From positions 112,192 to 176,191 of the forward strand of contig CATWSG010000001.1 in NCBI GenBank assembly GCA_958353395.1: a stretch of DNA of 64,000 bases. Direction: 5' to 3'. Shown piece by piece: positions 1 to 7,123 of the stretch. Position 1 is the stretch's first letter; every line of letters begins with the position of its first letter. The translations under genes and the position numbers were made by a program. The notes below the pieces were generated by a model, which worked only from the letters and a program-made list of their open reading frames with translations, did no database searches and was not told where the DNA came from. The stretch is from an uncultured Collinsella sp. (GTDB taxonomy: Bacteria; Actinomycetota; Coriobacteriia; Coriobacteriales; Coriobacteriaceae).

Positions 1-419
1 ACCACGGCAGAAACGAGCATGGCAAGCGACGAGCCAAACACCACGTACCAGGTGCCACCGATGGTGGCGTTAAGGGCAGTATTGACCTCGATCATACCCG
101 TGTCGTAGTAAGCGCCCCACATGCCGGGCGTGAGCGAGCATGCCCAAAAGCACAGGCTCACGGCCAGGTTGACCAGCAGCGCGAGGATAGAGATTTTGAT
201 GGATGCCTTGGCGCCAAAGCGCTTGCAGATCATGTCCTGGCACAAAAACGAAACCCAGCTCACCACAAAGCCGCAATCGAGTGCCAGATACGGCAGGCTA
301 ATGAGCTCTTTGTTGGCCAGCAGGTTCATCATGATGACGCTCACGAAAAACAGCGAAACCGTTGCCGCGGGAATGCTCCGCAACAGGACCTTGTAGTCCT
401 CCATGACCTTCTTGATCAT
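1..419 (-). CDS. Queuosine precursor transporter (VUT/YhhQ family), 5' part only
   Basis: The reading frame is open from an ATG at 419 to the left edge, so only the N-terminal ~139 residues are present. The peptide begins MIKKVMEDYKVLLRS, followed by hydrophobic segments and the stretches NLLANKELI and DMICKRFGAKASI. These are typical of the VUT/YhhQ (COG1738) inner-membrane transporters that import queuosine precursors such as preQ0/preQ1 for tRNA modification. The start is preceded by AAAGGAG at good spacing. A hairpin with an A-rich tail lies directly upstream and may be a preQ1 riboswitch (listed separately), which fits this function. The family call is from memory of the motif pattern; the C-terminal half is not visible. 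Confidence 0.8.
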   Translation of the reverse strand, partial: MIKKVMEDYKVLLRSIPAATVSLFFVSVIMMNLLANKELISLPYLALDCGFVVSWVSFLCQDMICKRFGAKASIKISILALLVNLAVSLCFWACSLTPGMWGAYYDTGMIEVNTALNATIGGTWYVVFGSSLAMLVSAV

Positions 420-433
420 TATGTACTCCTTTG

Positions 434-475
434 GTTTTAGGTTTAACGAGCAGGATATCGGACCCGAACTGCTCG
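434..475 (-). promoter_or_regulatory. Candidate preQ1-I-type riboswitch in the leader of the queuosine transporter
   Basis: On the minus strand the leader folds as a 7-bp stem (CGAGCAG at 475-469 with CTGCTCG at 453-447) closing a 15-nt loop that begins UUCGGGUCC. It is followed by an A-rich tail, UUAAACCUAAAACC, that runs straight into the AAAGGAG ribosome site. A stem, a loop able to pair with the tail (GGU with ACC) and an A-rich tail abutting the ribosome site are the layout of translational preQ1-I switches, and the downstream gene is a known regulon member. The loop is a little longer than in the best-known examples, so this is a candidate only. Confidence 0.5.
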
Positions 476-537
476 GACGTCTCGGTCTTGAGGCGACGGT
501 GGGTATGATAGCCGCTCACACGGCATCAGGCAAGCAA

Positions 538-574
538 ACGGCGCGGCAGCCCCGCAGGGCCACTGCGCCGATGC
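538..574 (-). terminator. Hairpin downstream of prfC
   Basis: Just past the prfC stop, the minus strand can form GGCGCAGTGG paired with the segment ending GCCGCGCC, partly by G-U pairs, around a GC-rich loop. The run that follows has only three T in a row, so it is a weak intrinsic terminator separating prfC from the queuosine transporter leader. Confidence 0.35.
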
Positions 575-575
575 G

Positions 576-2189
576 TTAAAAGGCCACGTTGCCAAACTCC
601 GACAGGATAAGGTCGGGGTTGTGGTCGGTTGCCCAATCCACGTTCCACGGGCTCGTGAACAGCAGCAGCTTGCCGCCGCGCATGTCCTCGACGCGCAACG
701 TGTCGCGCGTGAGCGAAAGGCCCGGGATATCGATGGTATCGGGGTCGTTCTGGATCCAGCGGATGTCCGTATAGGGCAGCGGCTGGCGACGAACCTCAAC
801 ACGGTACTCGGCCTTGAGGCGGCGCTCGAGTACCTCAAACTGCAGCACGCCGACCACGCCCACGATGACGCTCTCCATGCCGGCACCCAGCTCACGGAAA
901 ATCTGGATGGCACCCTCTTGGGCAAGCTCCTCCATACCCTTGACGAACTGCTTGCGCTTGAGCGTGTCGACCTGCGTAATGCGAGCGAACATCTCGGGGG
1001 CAAACGTCGGGATCTGCGGATACTGCACGTGGCGCTTGCCGGAGCACACGGTATCGCCGATGCTAAAGATACCCGGGTCGAACAGGCCCACGATATCGCC
1101 CGCGTACGCCTCGTCCACGATGGCGCGGTCATCGGCCATCATCGAGGTGCCCGTGGCAAGCTTAAGTTTGCGGTTGCCCTGCACGTGAAAGGCATCCATG
1201 CCGCGCTCGAACTTGCCCGAGCAAATGCGCACAAAGGCGATGCGGTCACGGTGGTTCTTGTCCATGTTGGCCTGGATCTTAAACACAAAGCCGCTAAAGT
1301 CGTCGCGGCAGGGATCGACCGGTTCGCTGGTGAGCGTATCGGTATAGGCACGCGGCGTCGGGGCCAGACGCAGGAACTCCTTGAGGAAGGGCTCCACGCC
1401 AAAGTTGGTGAGCGCCGAGCCAAAGAACGCCGGGCTCAGCTTGCCGCACGCCACGGCATCCAAGTCGAGCTCGTCGCCGGCGCCATCGAGCAGCTCGATG
1501 TCGTCCATCAAGTTCTTATGGTTCTCCTCGCCGATAAGCTCGTCCATGGAAGGATCGCCAAGCTCGGCCTCGACCTCGGCGACCTTCTTGGTGGCGTTGG
1601 CGTGACCGTCGCCCTCAAAGGCGATAACGCGACGGGTCTGACGATCGAACACGCCGCGGAAGTTGCGGCCGCTGCCGATCGGCCAGTTCATGGGATAGGT
1701 GTTGATACCCAGGACGTTCTCGATCTCTTCCATGAGCTCAAACGGATCACGAGCCTCGTGGTCGAGCTTGTTCACAAAGGTGAAGATGGGAATATGACGC
1801 AGCGTGCAGACCTTAAAGAGCTTTTTGGTCTGGGCCTCGACGCCCTTGGCGCCGTCGATGACCATGACAGCGGCATCGGCGGCCATAAGGGTACGGTAGG
1901 TATCCTCCGAGAAGTCCTGGTGGCCGGGGGTATCGAGGATGTTGACGCAGGCGCCGTTGTAGGTGAACTGCAGCACCGAGGAGGTAACGGAAATACCGCG
2001 CTCCTTCTCGATGTCCATCCAGTCCGAGACGGCATGCTTGGCCGAGCTCTTGCCCTTGACCGAACCGGCGGTCTGAATGCTGCCGGTATAGAGCAGCAGC
2101 TTCTCGGTAAGTGTGGTCTTACCGGCGTCCGGGTGGCTGATGATCGCGAATGTGCGGCGCGACGAGATTTCATCCGACAGGCTTGCCAT
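576..2189 (-). CDS. prfC: Peptide chain release factor 3 (RF3, translational GTPase)
   Basis: RF3 is the GTPase that ejects RF1/RF2 from the ribosome after peptide release. The 537-residue product has the GTPase motifs in order near the N-terminus: SHPDAGKTTLTE (P-loop), DTPGHQDF (G3) and NKLD (G4). The EF-G/RF3-like middle and C-terminal domains follow, and the length is normal for RF3. The frame is open upstream to a further ATG at 2216, but AAAGGA lies six bases before the ATG at 2189 and the product then begins MASLSDEISSRRTFAII, so 2189 is preferred. It is a single gene, followed by the transporter leader on the same strand. Confidence 0.95.
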   Translation of the reverse strand: MASLSDEISSRRTFAIISHPDAGKTTLTEKLLLYTGSIQTAGSVKGKSSAKHAVSDWMDIEKERGISVTSSVLQFTYNGACVNILDTPGHQDFSEDTYRTLMAADAAVMVIDGAKGVEAQTKKLFKVCTLRHIPIFTFVNKLDHEARDPFELMEEIENVLGINTYPMNWPIGSGRNFRGVFDRQTRRVIAFEGDGHANATKKVAEVEAELGDPSMDELIGEENHKNLMDDIELLDGAGDELDLDAVACGKLSPAFFGSALTNFGVEPFLKEFLRLAPTPRAYTDTLTSEPVDPCRDDFSGFVFKIQANMDKNHRDRIAFVRICSGKFERGMDAFHVQGNRKLKLATGTSMMADDRAIVDEAYAGDIVGLFDPGIFSIGDTVCSGKRHVQYPQIPTFAPEMFARITQVDTLKRKQFVKGMEELAQEGAIQIFRELGAGMESVIVGVVGVLQFEVLERRLKAEYRVEVRRQPLPYTDIRWIQNDPDTIDIPGLSLTRDTLRVEDMRGGKLLLFTSPWNVDWATDHNPDLILSEFGNVAF

Positions 2190-2322
2190 GCGGATCCTTT
2201 CTTGCGTTGAGTGCATTACGTCGATGTAACCGCCCTATTGTAGCCGCGAAATCCCGCTCTAGGGCACCTATCAGGACAAATTCATCAGTTGGGGCCTGGG
2301 CAACCGGCCCAATCCGCATTTG

Positions 2323-2398
2323 CCTCTTGCAGAACTGTGCATAGTGTATATATACTGTGCTTACCGGTTATATACACGTGTAGCCCAACAGCTAAGGA
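2323..2398 (+). promoter_or_regulatory. Promoter and likely operator of the GntR-ABC operon
   Basis: A TTGCAG-like -35 is followed about 16-18 bases later by TATATA/TATACT. GTGTATAT (2344-2351) and ATATACAC (2370-2377) form a perfect inverted repeat over and just after the -10. AAGGAG (2394-2399) then serves the GTG start. The position suggests autorepression by the YtrA-type GntR protein encoded next; this is inference from layout. Confidence 0.55.
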
Positions 2399-2404
2399 GC
2401 CGCT

Positions 2405-2785
2405 GTGGACATCATCCTATCCAATTCGAGCGACAAACCCATCTACGAGCAAATAGCCTCGCAAGTCAAAGCTCAGATCCTTTCGGGCACGCTCGCCGCG
2501 GGAGCAAAACTCCCCAGCATCCGTGCACTCGCGAGCGATCTTGGCGTGAGCGTCATCACCACCAAGCGCGCCTACGCCGACCTGGAGCAGCTCGGGTTTA
2601 TCTGCACCGTGCAGGGCAAGGGCTGTTTTGTCACCGAGGGCAACCAGGAGCTCTTGCGCGAAAACCAGCTCTGCCATATCGAAGAGCTGCTTGCGAAAGC
2701 GGCAAGCCAAGCCGAAGCCTTGGGCGTCACGCGCGACAAGCTGCACGAAATGCTCGACCTGATAGCCCCCGAAACTATGCAGTAG
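2405..2785 (+). CDS. GntR-family regulator, short YtrA type
   Basis: This 126-residue protein has an N-terminal winged helix-turn-helix (about residues 10-75, including KLPSIRALASDLGVSVIT) and a short helical C-terminal tail in place of a large ligand domain. That is the pattern of YtrA-subfamily GntR repressors, which usually control an ABC transporter encoded beside them. It starts with GTG behind AAGGAG. The ATPase gene follows after 23 bases and the permease after that, so the three form one operon. A palindrome in the promoter could be its operator. The exported or sensed compound cannot be told from sequence. Confidence 0.9.
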   Translation: MDIILSNSSDKPIYEQIASQVKAQILSGTLAAGAKLPSIRALASDLGVSVITTKRAYADLEQLGFICTVQGKGCFVTEGNQELLRENQLCHIEELLAKAASQAEALGVTRDKLHEMLDLIAPETMQ

Positions 2786-2808
2786 CCATCTGCAAGAAAG
2801 GCTATGCC

Positions 2809-3690
2809 ATGCAAAACCTTTTAGAACTCAAAGGCATCTCACGCCGCGTGAGCGACCGTTTTTCGCTGCGCGATGTCACACTCGCTGTGGAGCCCGGCCA
2901 GATCGTTGGCTTTGTGGGCGCAAACGGCGCCGGCAAGACGACGACCATTCGCGCCGCGCTTGGGCTTATAAAGCTTGATGCCGGCGAGATGCACCTGTTT
3001 GGGCAGCGCTGTGGCGCCGACGCGCCCGATGAGTCGCAACGCCACCTGCACTCCCGCGTCGGCCTTGTCCTGGACACGTGCCCCTTCCCTTCCACGCTCA
3101 AGGTGGGCCAGATCGAATCGCTCGTAGGCCCGGCGTACCCCACGTGGGACCGCGAAACGTTCGCCGGATTCATCAACCGATTTGGCCTCGATCCTAAGAC
3201 AAAAGTCAAGGACCTCTCCCGCGGCATGGGCATGAAACTGCAGCTTGCCTGTGCACTCAGCCACAATGCCAAGCTGCTCGTTTTGGACGAAGCCACCGCA
3301 GGCCTCGATCCCATGGCACGCGAGGAACTGCTTGATGAGCTGCTTGCCTTTGTCGCCGACGGCCTGCACAGCGTGCTGCTCTCGAGCCATATTACGTCCG
3401 ACCTCGATCGCACCGCCGACCGCGTTATCTGCATCGATGCTGGCTCGATTGTATTTGACCTGCCGCGCGAGGAAATTACCGACCGCGCTGGCATCGCCCA
3501 CTGTACCCAAGCACAGGCCGCCGAGCTTATGGCTTGCGTCGAAGGCGCCTGTGCCGTCCACCACGCCTATAGCGTGGACGTGCTCGTGTCCAACCGTCGC
3601 GAAACGCTCGAGGCCTTTCCCGAGATTCCCTGCGATCGGGCAACCATTGATGACTATCTGCGCCTCATGCTGAAAGGGGCTTCGAAATGA
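2809..3690 (+). CDS. ABC transporter ATP-binding protein (YtrB-like)
   Basis: The 293-residue ATPase carries Walker A GANGAGKT at about residues 37-44, the signature LSRGMGMKLQ, and Walker B LLVLDEATAGLD. The C-terminal ~70 residues are poorly conserved, as in drug or bacitracin-type exporters. The frame is open further upstream, but ATG 2809 has GAAAGG at the right distance and the protein begins at the usual point (MQNLLELKGISRR). It overlaps the permease gene by four bases (ATGA), indicating translational coupling. With the GntR regulator it forms a YtrA/YtrB-type operon for membrane or cell-wall stress, by analogy only. Confidence 0.9.
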   Translation: MQNLLELKGISRRVSDRFSLRDVTLAVEPGQIVGFVGANGAGKTTTIRAALGLIKLDAGEMHLFGQRCGADAPDESQRHLHSRVGLVLDTCPFPSTLKVGQIESLVGPAYPTWDRETFAGFINRFGLDPKTKVKDLSRGMGMKLQLACALSHNAKLLVLDEATAGLDPMAREELLDELLAFVADGLHSVLLSSHITSDLDRTADRVICIDAGSIVFDLPREEITDRAGIAHCTQAQAAELMACVEGACAVHHAYSVDVLVSNRRETLEAFPEIPCDRATIDDYLRLMLKGASK

Positions 3691-4346
3691 AACGCGCCTT
3701 TATGTCCGAGCTCGCCATTGTTCGCTCACTTGTCCCGAGCATCGCGGGTGTCGGCCTGTTCATGTTCGTCGTGCTGACGCTCGCCAACGCGTCGGATGGC
3801 GATTCCGGTATGAGCGCCGGCGCCTGCGCCGTCAGTGCCATGTCGCCCATCATATTCATGAACTCACTGGCCGGTTTCGACAATCAAAACGGTTGGGAGC
3901 GTTATCGGGCAACGCTGCCCTTCTCGCGCAAAGACATCATCTGCGCACGCTACCTGAGCATCATTGTCTTCTCGGCTGTCATGGCGTGCACCGCCGCGCT
4001 TCTGAGCATCGTCTCCTTCCCGCTCTTCAACAGCGCGGGTATCCCGTTGACGGGACAGATCGTCTTTGAGATTGCAATGGCCTCGGCAGCATCGATGCTC
4101 ATCTCCCTCATGATGGTGTTTTTGGCGCAGCCGCTGTTCTTTCGATTTGGACACATGGAGGCGCTGCGCCTATCCGTTGGCCTGTTTGCCCTGCTTGGTT
4201 GCGGCACCATGGCCACGCTGAGCTCCTCCAACCCCATCAGCAACTGGCTCATGTCGATTGCCGGAGCGAATCCCGATCCCGCCGTCCTTGGCTGTCTGTG
4301 TGCAGGCATCGCCGCACTTGCCCTCGCGCTATGTGCAATCAGCTAG
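3687..4346 (+). CDS. ABC-2 type membrane permease, C-terminus cut by an in-frame TAG
   Basis: The 219-residue protein has about six hydrophobic segments and a large polar N-terminal loop. It is coupled to the ATPase gene by an ATGA overlap and is its membrane partner. The frame ends at TAG 4344-4346, but the same frame continues beyond it as TVSTKVYRVRDL to a second TAG at 4383-4385. That tail resembles the usual cytoplasmic end of this permease family (SxKIYxxRDL), so the first TAG looks like a recent nonsense mutation removing about 13 residues after the last membrane helix. The protein may still work. Confidence 0.8.
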   Translation: MKRAFMSELAIVRSLVPSIAGVGLFMFVVLTLANASDGDSGMSAGACAVSAMSPIIFMNSLAGFDNQNGWERYRATLPFSRKDIICARYLSIIVFSAVMACTAALLSIVSFPLFNSAGIPLTGQIVFEIAMASAASMLISLMMVFLAQPLFFRFGHMEALRLSVGLFALLGCGTMATLSSSNPISNWLMSIAGANPDPAVLGCLCAGIAALALALCAIS

Positions 4347-4469
4347 ACCGTCAGCACCAAGGTTTATCGAGTACGCGACCTGTAGCCACGCGAGCCTCAA
4401 TCCACGAAGGACGTGATCGCCCCCCGCAAATCCGTGACAAATGGCATGTCCCCGGCGTACGCCACCGTG

Positions 4470-5759
4470 CTACTTGCGCAGCGGCTTGGGCAGTGGAATG
4501 CCGGCGGCAATGACGGCGGCGATGATCATACAGACGATACCCTTGAGCGGGAAGCACATAAGCAGCAGGCCCACGACCATGACCGGCTGACGCATGACGG
4601 CGCCCATCGTCGATGCCGTGCAGACGGCCACGCAAAAGACCGGATCGGCGCCGGTGAGGATAGCAAGGCCATAGCCCAGGCTCACGCCCGAGAAGATAAC
4701 GGGGAAGAAGTGGCCGCCGCGCCAGCCCAAGTTGATGAGGGCGGGCGTCAGCATGGCCTTAACAAGACCGGTCGCGATCAGCACGCCGGCGGGGATGGTC
4801 AGGTAGGTTTCCATGAGCACGTCGGCCTGGGTCTCGCCGGCAAACATGGTGTAGGGCAGGACCGTGCCGCAGATGGCGAGCGCCAGACCGGCTAGCATGG
4901 CCTTGACGACAGGACGCTCCCCTATTGCATGGGCAAGCGCTTCGCTCGCGTGCTCAGAGACAAAGTACAGCCAGCCGCATACGGTGCCGACCAACGCCAG
5001 CGGAATGAGACAGGTAAGCTCCAGGTTGCCCACCTCGGCGGACTCGAACCTGGGCATGCCCATGCCGCCGCCCACAAGCTGGCCAAGCAGCAGGTAGGTG
5101 CCCAGGCCGCCGGCAATCGCAATGCCGTAGACCACCGTCTTCTGTGCCTTGGGCAGCCTGATGGTGATCTCGTCAGACGCAGAGCCCTCGTCGCCGTCGG
5201 CGCTACCGGCAAGCGGTGCCACAAAGCCAAAGACGGGCGCGGTAAAGAGCGCCGTCAGGGCAGCCTGGGTACCCAGCAGCGTGAGCTCCCTAAACTCGGC
5301 GCCAAAGCGACGCATGCGGTCGCCGACCCAGCTGCACAGACCCGCGATAACGCCGGTCAGGCCGGCCTCCGGTCCAATGCTTCCGCCAAACAGCAGCGGC
5401 AGCAATGCCGCGAGCGAAAGCTTGCCCAGGTTGTCGTACGGGTAGCGCCCGTCTTGCTTAACCTTAGCCATCACCTGGTTGAGGTCATCGGTCTTGGTGC
5501 CTGTCATCTTTTCGTACAGACCGATTAACAGACCGCCCAGCAGGCAGACAAAAAACGGGTACGGCAAAAAGCCAAACGGGCCGCTGGCAAGCTCGGGCGA
5601 AGAGACGCCCAGCGCGTGCGGAATCTCGGTCCATAGATAGTCGATACCGTGCTCCATCGCAAAAAAGAACAGCCAGACCGCGGCACCTGCGAACGCACCG
5701 GTCACGGCAACGCTAACTAAAAAGAGCGCGCGGTTTGTGGGTTTGGCAAGGTTATCCAT
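4470..5759 (-). CDS. ClC-family chloride channel/transporter-like membrane protein
   Basis: This 429-residue, highly hydrophobic protein has about ten membrane segments. The motif GSIGPEAG lies near residues 126-133, the position of the anion-selectivity motif in ClC proteins, with a glutamate close by. The length is typical for bacterial ClC homologues. The start has GGGAGG upstream. It stands alone, 125 bases before the LOG-family gene on the same strand, and its end converges on the GntR-ABC operon. Whether it is a channel or a proton-coupled exchanger cannot be decided here. Confidence 0.85.
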   Translation of the reverse strand: MDNLAKPTNRALFLVSVAVTGAFAGAAVWLFFFAMEHGIDYLWTEIPHALGVSSPELASGPFGFLPYPFFVCLLGGLLIGLYEKMTGTKTDDLNQVMAKVKQDGRYPYDNLGKLSLAALLPLLFGGSIGPEAGLTGVIAGLCSWVGDRMRRFGAEFRELTLLGTQAALTALFTAPVFGFVAPLAGSADGDEGSASDEITIRLPKAQKTVVYGIAIAGGLGTYLLLGQLVGGGMGMPRFESAEVGNLELTCLIPLALVGTVCGWLYFVSEHASEALAHAIGERPVVKAMLAGLALAICGTVLPYTMFAGETQADVLMETYLTIPAGVLIATGLVKAMLTPALINLGWRGGHFFPVIFSGVSLGYGLAILTGADPVFCVAVCTASTMGAVMRQPVMVVGLLLMCFPLKGIVCMIIAAVIAAGIPLPKPLRK

Positions 5760-5884
5760 CGGGTCCTCCCGCGGTCAAAGTCGACATAGATACGTTTTAT
5801 TGTAGAGCGAGTGTGGCCCAGACAAGCTAACCATCTGCGCTGCAAACGGCACCATTGGGAGCCATAGTGGGGCAGGCTCAAGAC

Positions 5885-6418
5885 TTATCCGTTGATAATC
5901 GAGGCAATCTCGCGCAAGTCGTCGGCAAAGTAGATGCCGTGCTGGCGCCTCGGGCTCGAAAGTCCTTTATCAATCATGTGCCCGAGCAGCGCCTTGAGGT
6001 CGTTGTAGTAACCGTCCAGGTTATACAGGATGCACGGAGCACTCAGGTGTCCCAACGACACCGCGGACATGACCTCGGCAATCTCCTCGAGCGTGCCCGT
6101 CCCACCGGGAAAGGCGATGAACGCATCGCCGAGCTCAATCATCTTGGCCTTGCGCTCCGCCATATCGCTCGTCACGATGAGGTCATCGATACCGTCATGT
6201 TGAAACTCTGCCTCGATAAAAAAGCTCGGCTCAACACCCGTCACGTGTCCACCCGCCTCGAGTACGCTATCGGCGAGCGCACCCATCAGGCCCGACTTGG
6301 AGCCGCCGTATACCAGCGCGTGGCCGTTGGAGCCAATCCACGTGCCGAGCTCTCGCACTGCAGGCAGAAACACCGGGTCATTGCCAGCGTTGGCGCCCAG
6401 ATACACGGTGATGTTCAT
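5885..6418 (-). CDS. LOG-family (TIGR00730) Rossmann-fold protein
   Basis: The 177-residue product contains YGGSKSGLMGALAD and the hallmark PGGTGTLEEI. These are the phosphate-binding and catalytic loops of the LOG/YvdD family, nucleoside 5'-monophosphate phosphoribohydrolases related to cytokinin-activating enzymes. Upstream in-frame codons exist, but ATG 6418 is preceded by AGGGGGG and gives the usual start MNITVYLGAN. The potassium channel gene ends up on the same strand 34 bases upstream, so they may be co-transcribed. Confidence 0.88.
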   Translation of the reverse strand: MNITVYLGANAGNDPVFLPAVRELGTWIGSNGHALVYGGSKSGLMGALADSVLEAGGHVTGVEPSFFIEAEFQHDGIDDLIVTSDMAERKAKMIELGDAFIAFPGGTGTLEEIAEVMSAVSLGHLSAPCILYNLDGYYNDLKALLGHMIDKGLSSPRRQHGIYFADDLREIASIING

Positions 6419-6452
6419 ATTTGCCCCCCTGTTGTGGCGCACGACGTTCGTC

Positions 6453-6878
6453 TTAGCGCTGGCGTCGACGATACTCGCGCACGCGACGCGAAAGATCGGC
6501 AAGCTCGTCGTGATCGAGCTCTTCCAAATGCTCCAGATCATCCATAAAGCGTGCCATGGTGTCCTTTTGACGCATCTTGATAAGCGTATTGCAGTAGTTC
6601 ACCGCCACGCCCGTGAGCATGGCGATGTAGAAGATGCTGATGACGCTCAGAATGACGGTAATGGCGCGGGCAACCGGTGTCTCGGCCGGAATGTCACCAA
6701 AGCCGATGGTCGAGACCGTCTCAAAGCTAAACCACAGGCCATCGCCAAACGTGAGGGTCGTGGGCTCGGACAGCCAAACGGCCGTCGAGCACAGCAGATA
6801 GAAGATAAGAAACAGGCCCGTGATGCGCGCAAAGCCAGCCTGGCGCAACACGTCGGCAAGCGTCCTCAACTTGTTCAT
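6453..6878 (-). CDS. Two-helix potassium channel (Ion_trans_2)
   Basis: This 141-residue protein has two membrane helices flanking a pore loop with the selectivity filter TIGFGD (about residues 62-67). A charged C-terminal cytoplasmic tail lacks an RCK nucleotide-binding domain. It is therefore a minimal KcsA-like channel. The ATG at 6878 has AAAAGGGG upstream. It is the first gene of a possible pair with the LOG-family gene, and divergent from the split hybrid kinase, with a repeat element between. Confidence 0.88.
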   Translation of the reverse strand: MNKLRTLADVLRQAGFARITGLFLIFYLLCSTAVWLSEPTTLTFGDGLWFSFETVSTIGFGDIPAETPVARAITVILSVISIFYIAMLTGVAVNYCNTLIKMRQKDTMARFMDDLEHLEELDHDELADLSRRVREYRRRQR

Positions 6879-6947
6879 CGCGACCCCTTTTCCCAGACGC
6901 CCAATCACGTTCGCTCGGTATTGTCCCACGCCTCCCCCGCAAACGAA

Positions 6948-7031
6948 ACTAGTCATTGGGGACGTTCTTAAATGACTAGTCAAACAAGAACGTCCCCGAT
7001 GACTAGTCGTTTAAGAACGTCCCCAATGACT
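6948..7031. repeat. Dispersed palindromic repeat, three units (ATTGGGGACGTTCTT family)
   Basis: Three alternating copies of ACTAGTCATTGGGGACGTTCTT, partly inverted, share ACTAGT junctions. Related units lie at 17165-17200 and 18247-18302, with a decayed one near 17542-17584. It sits between the divergent potassium channel and hybrid kinase genes. It is a REP/MITE-like element; no transposase is linked. Confidence 0.85.
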
Positions 7032-7123
7032 GCCGGGCGGGAGCGTTTAGCGGTGCAGCTGCCGACTGGGCAGGTTGAGCTGGTATCCTTATGCGGTAAT
7101 GTCTCGATTCGTTAGGATTGCAT

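Noticed and set aside
5030..5060. tRNA-like GACTCGAACCTG word
   Set aside because: It lies inside the ClC gene and no cloverleaf or acceptor stem can be formed.
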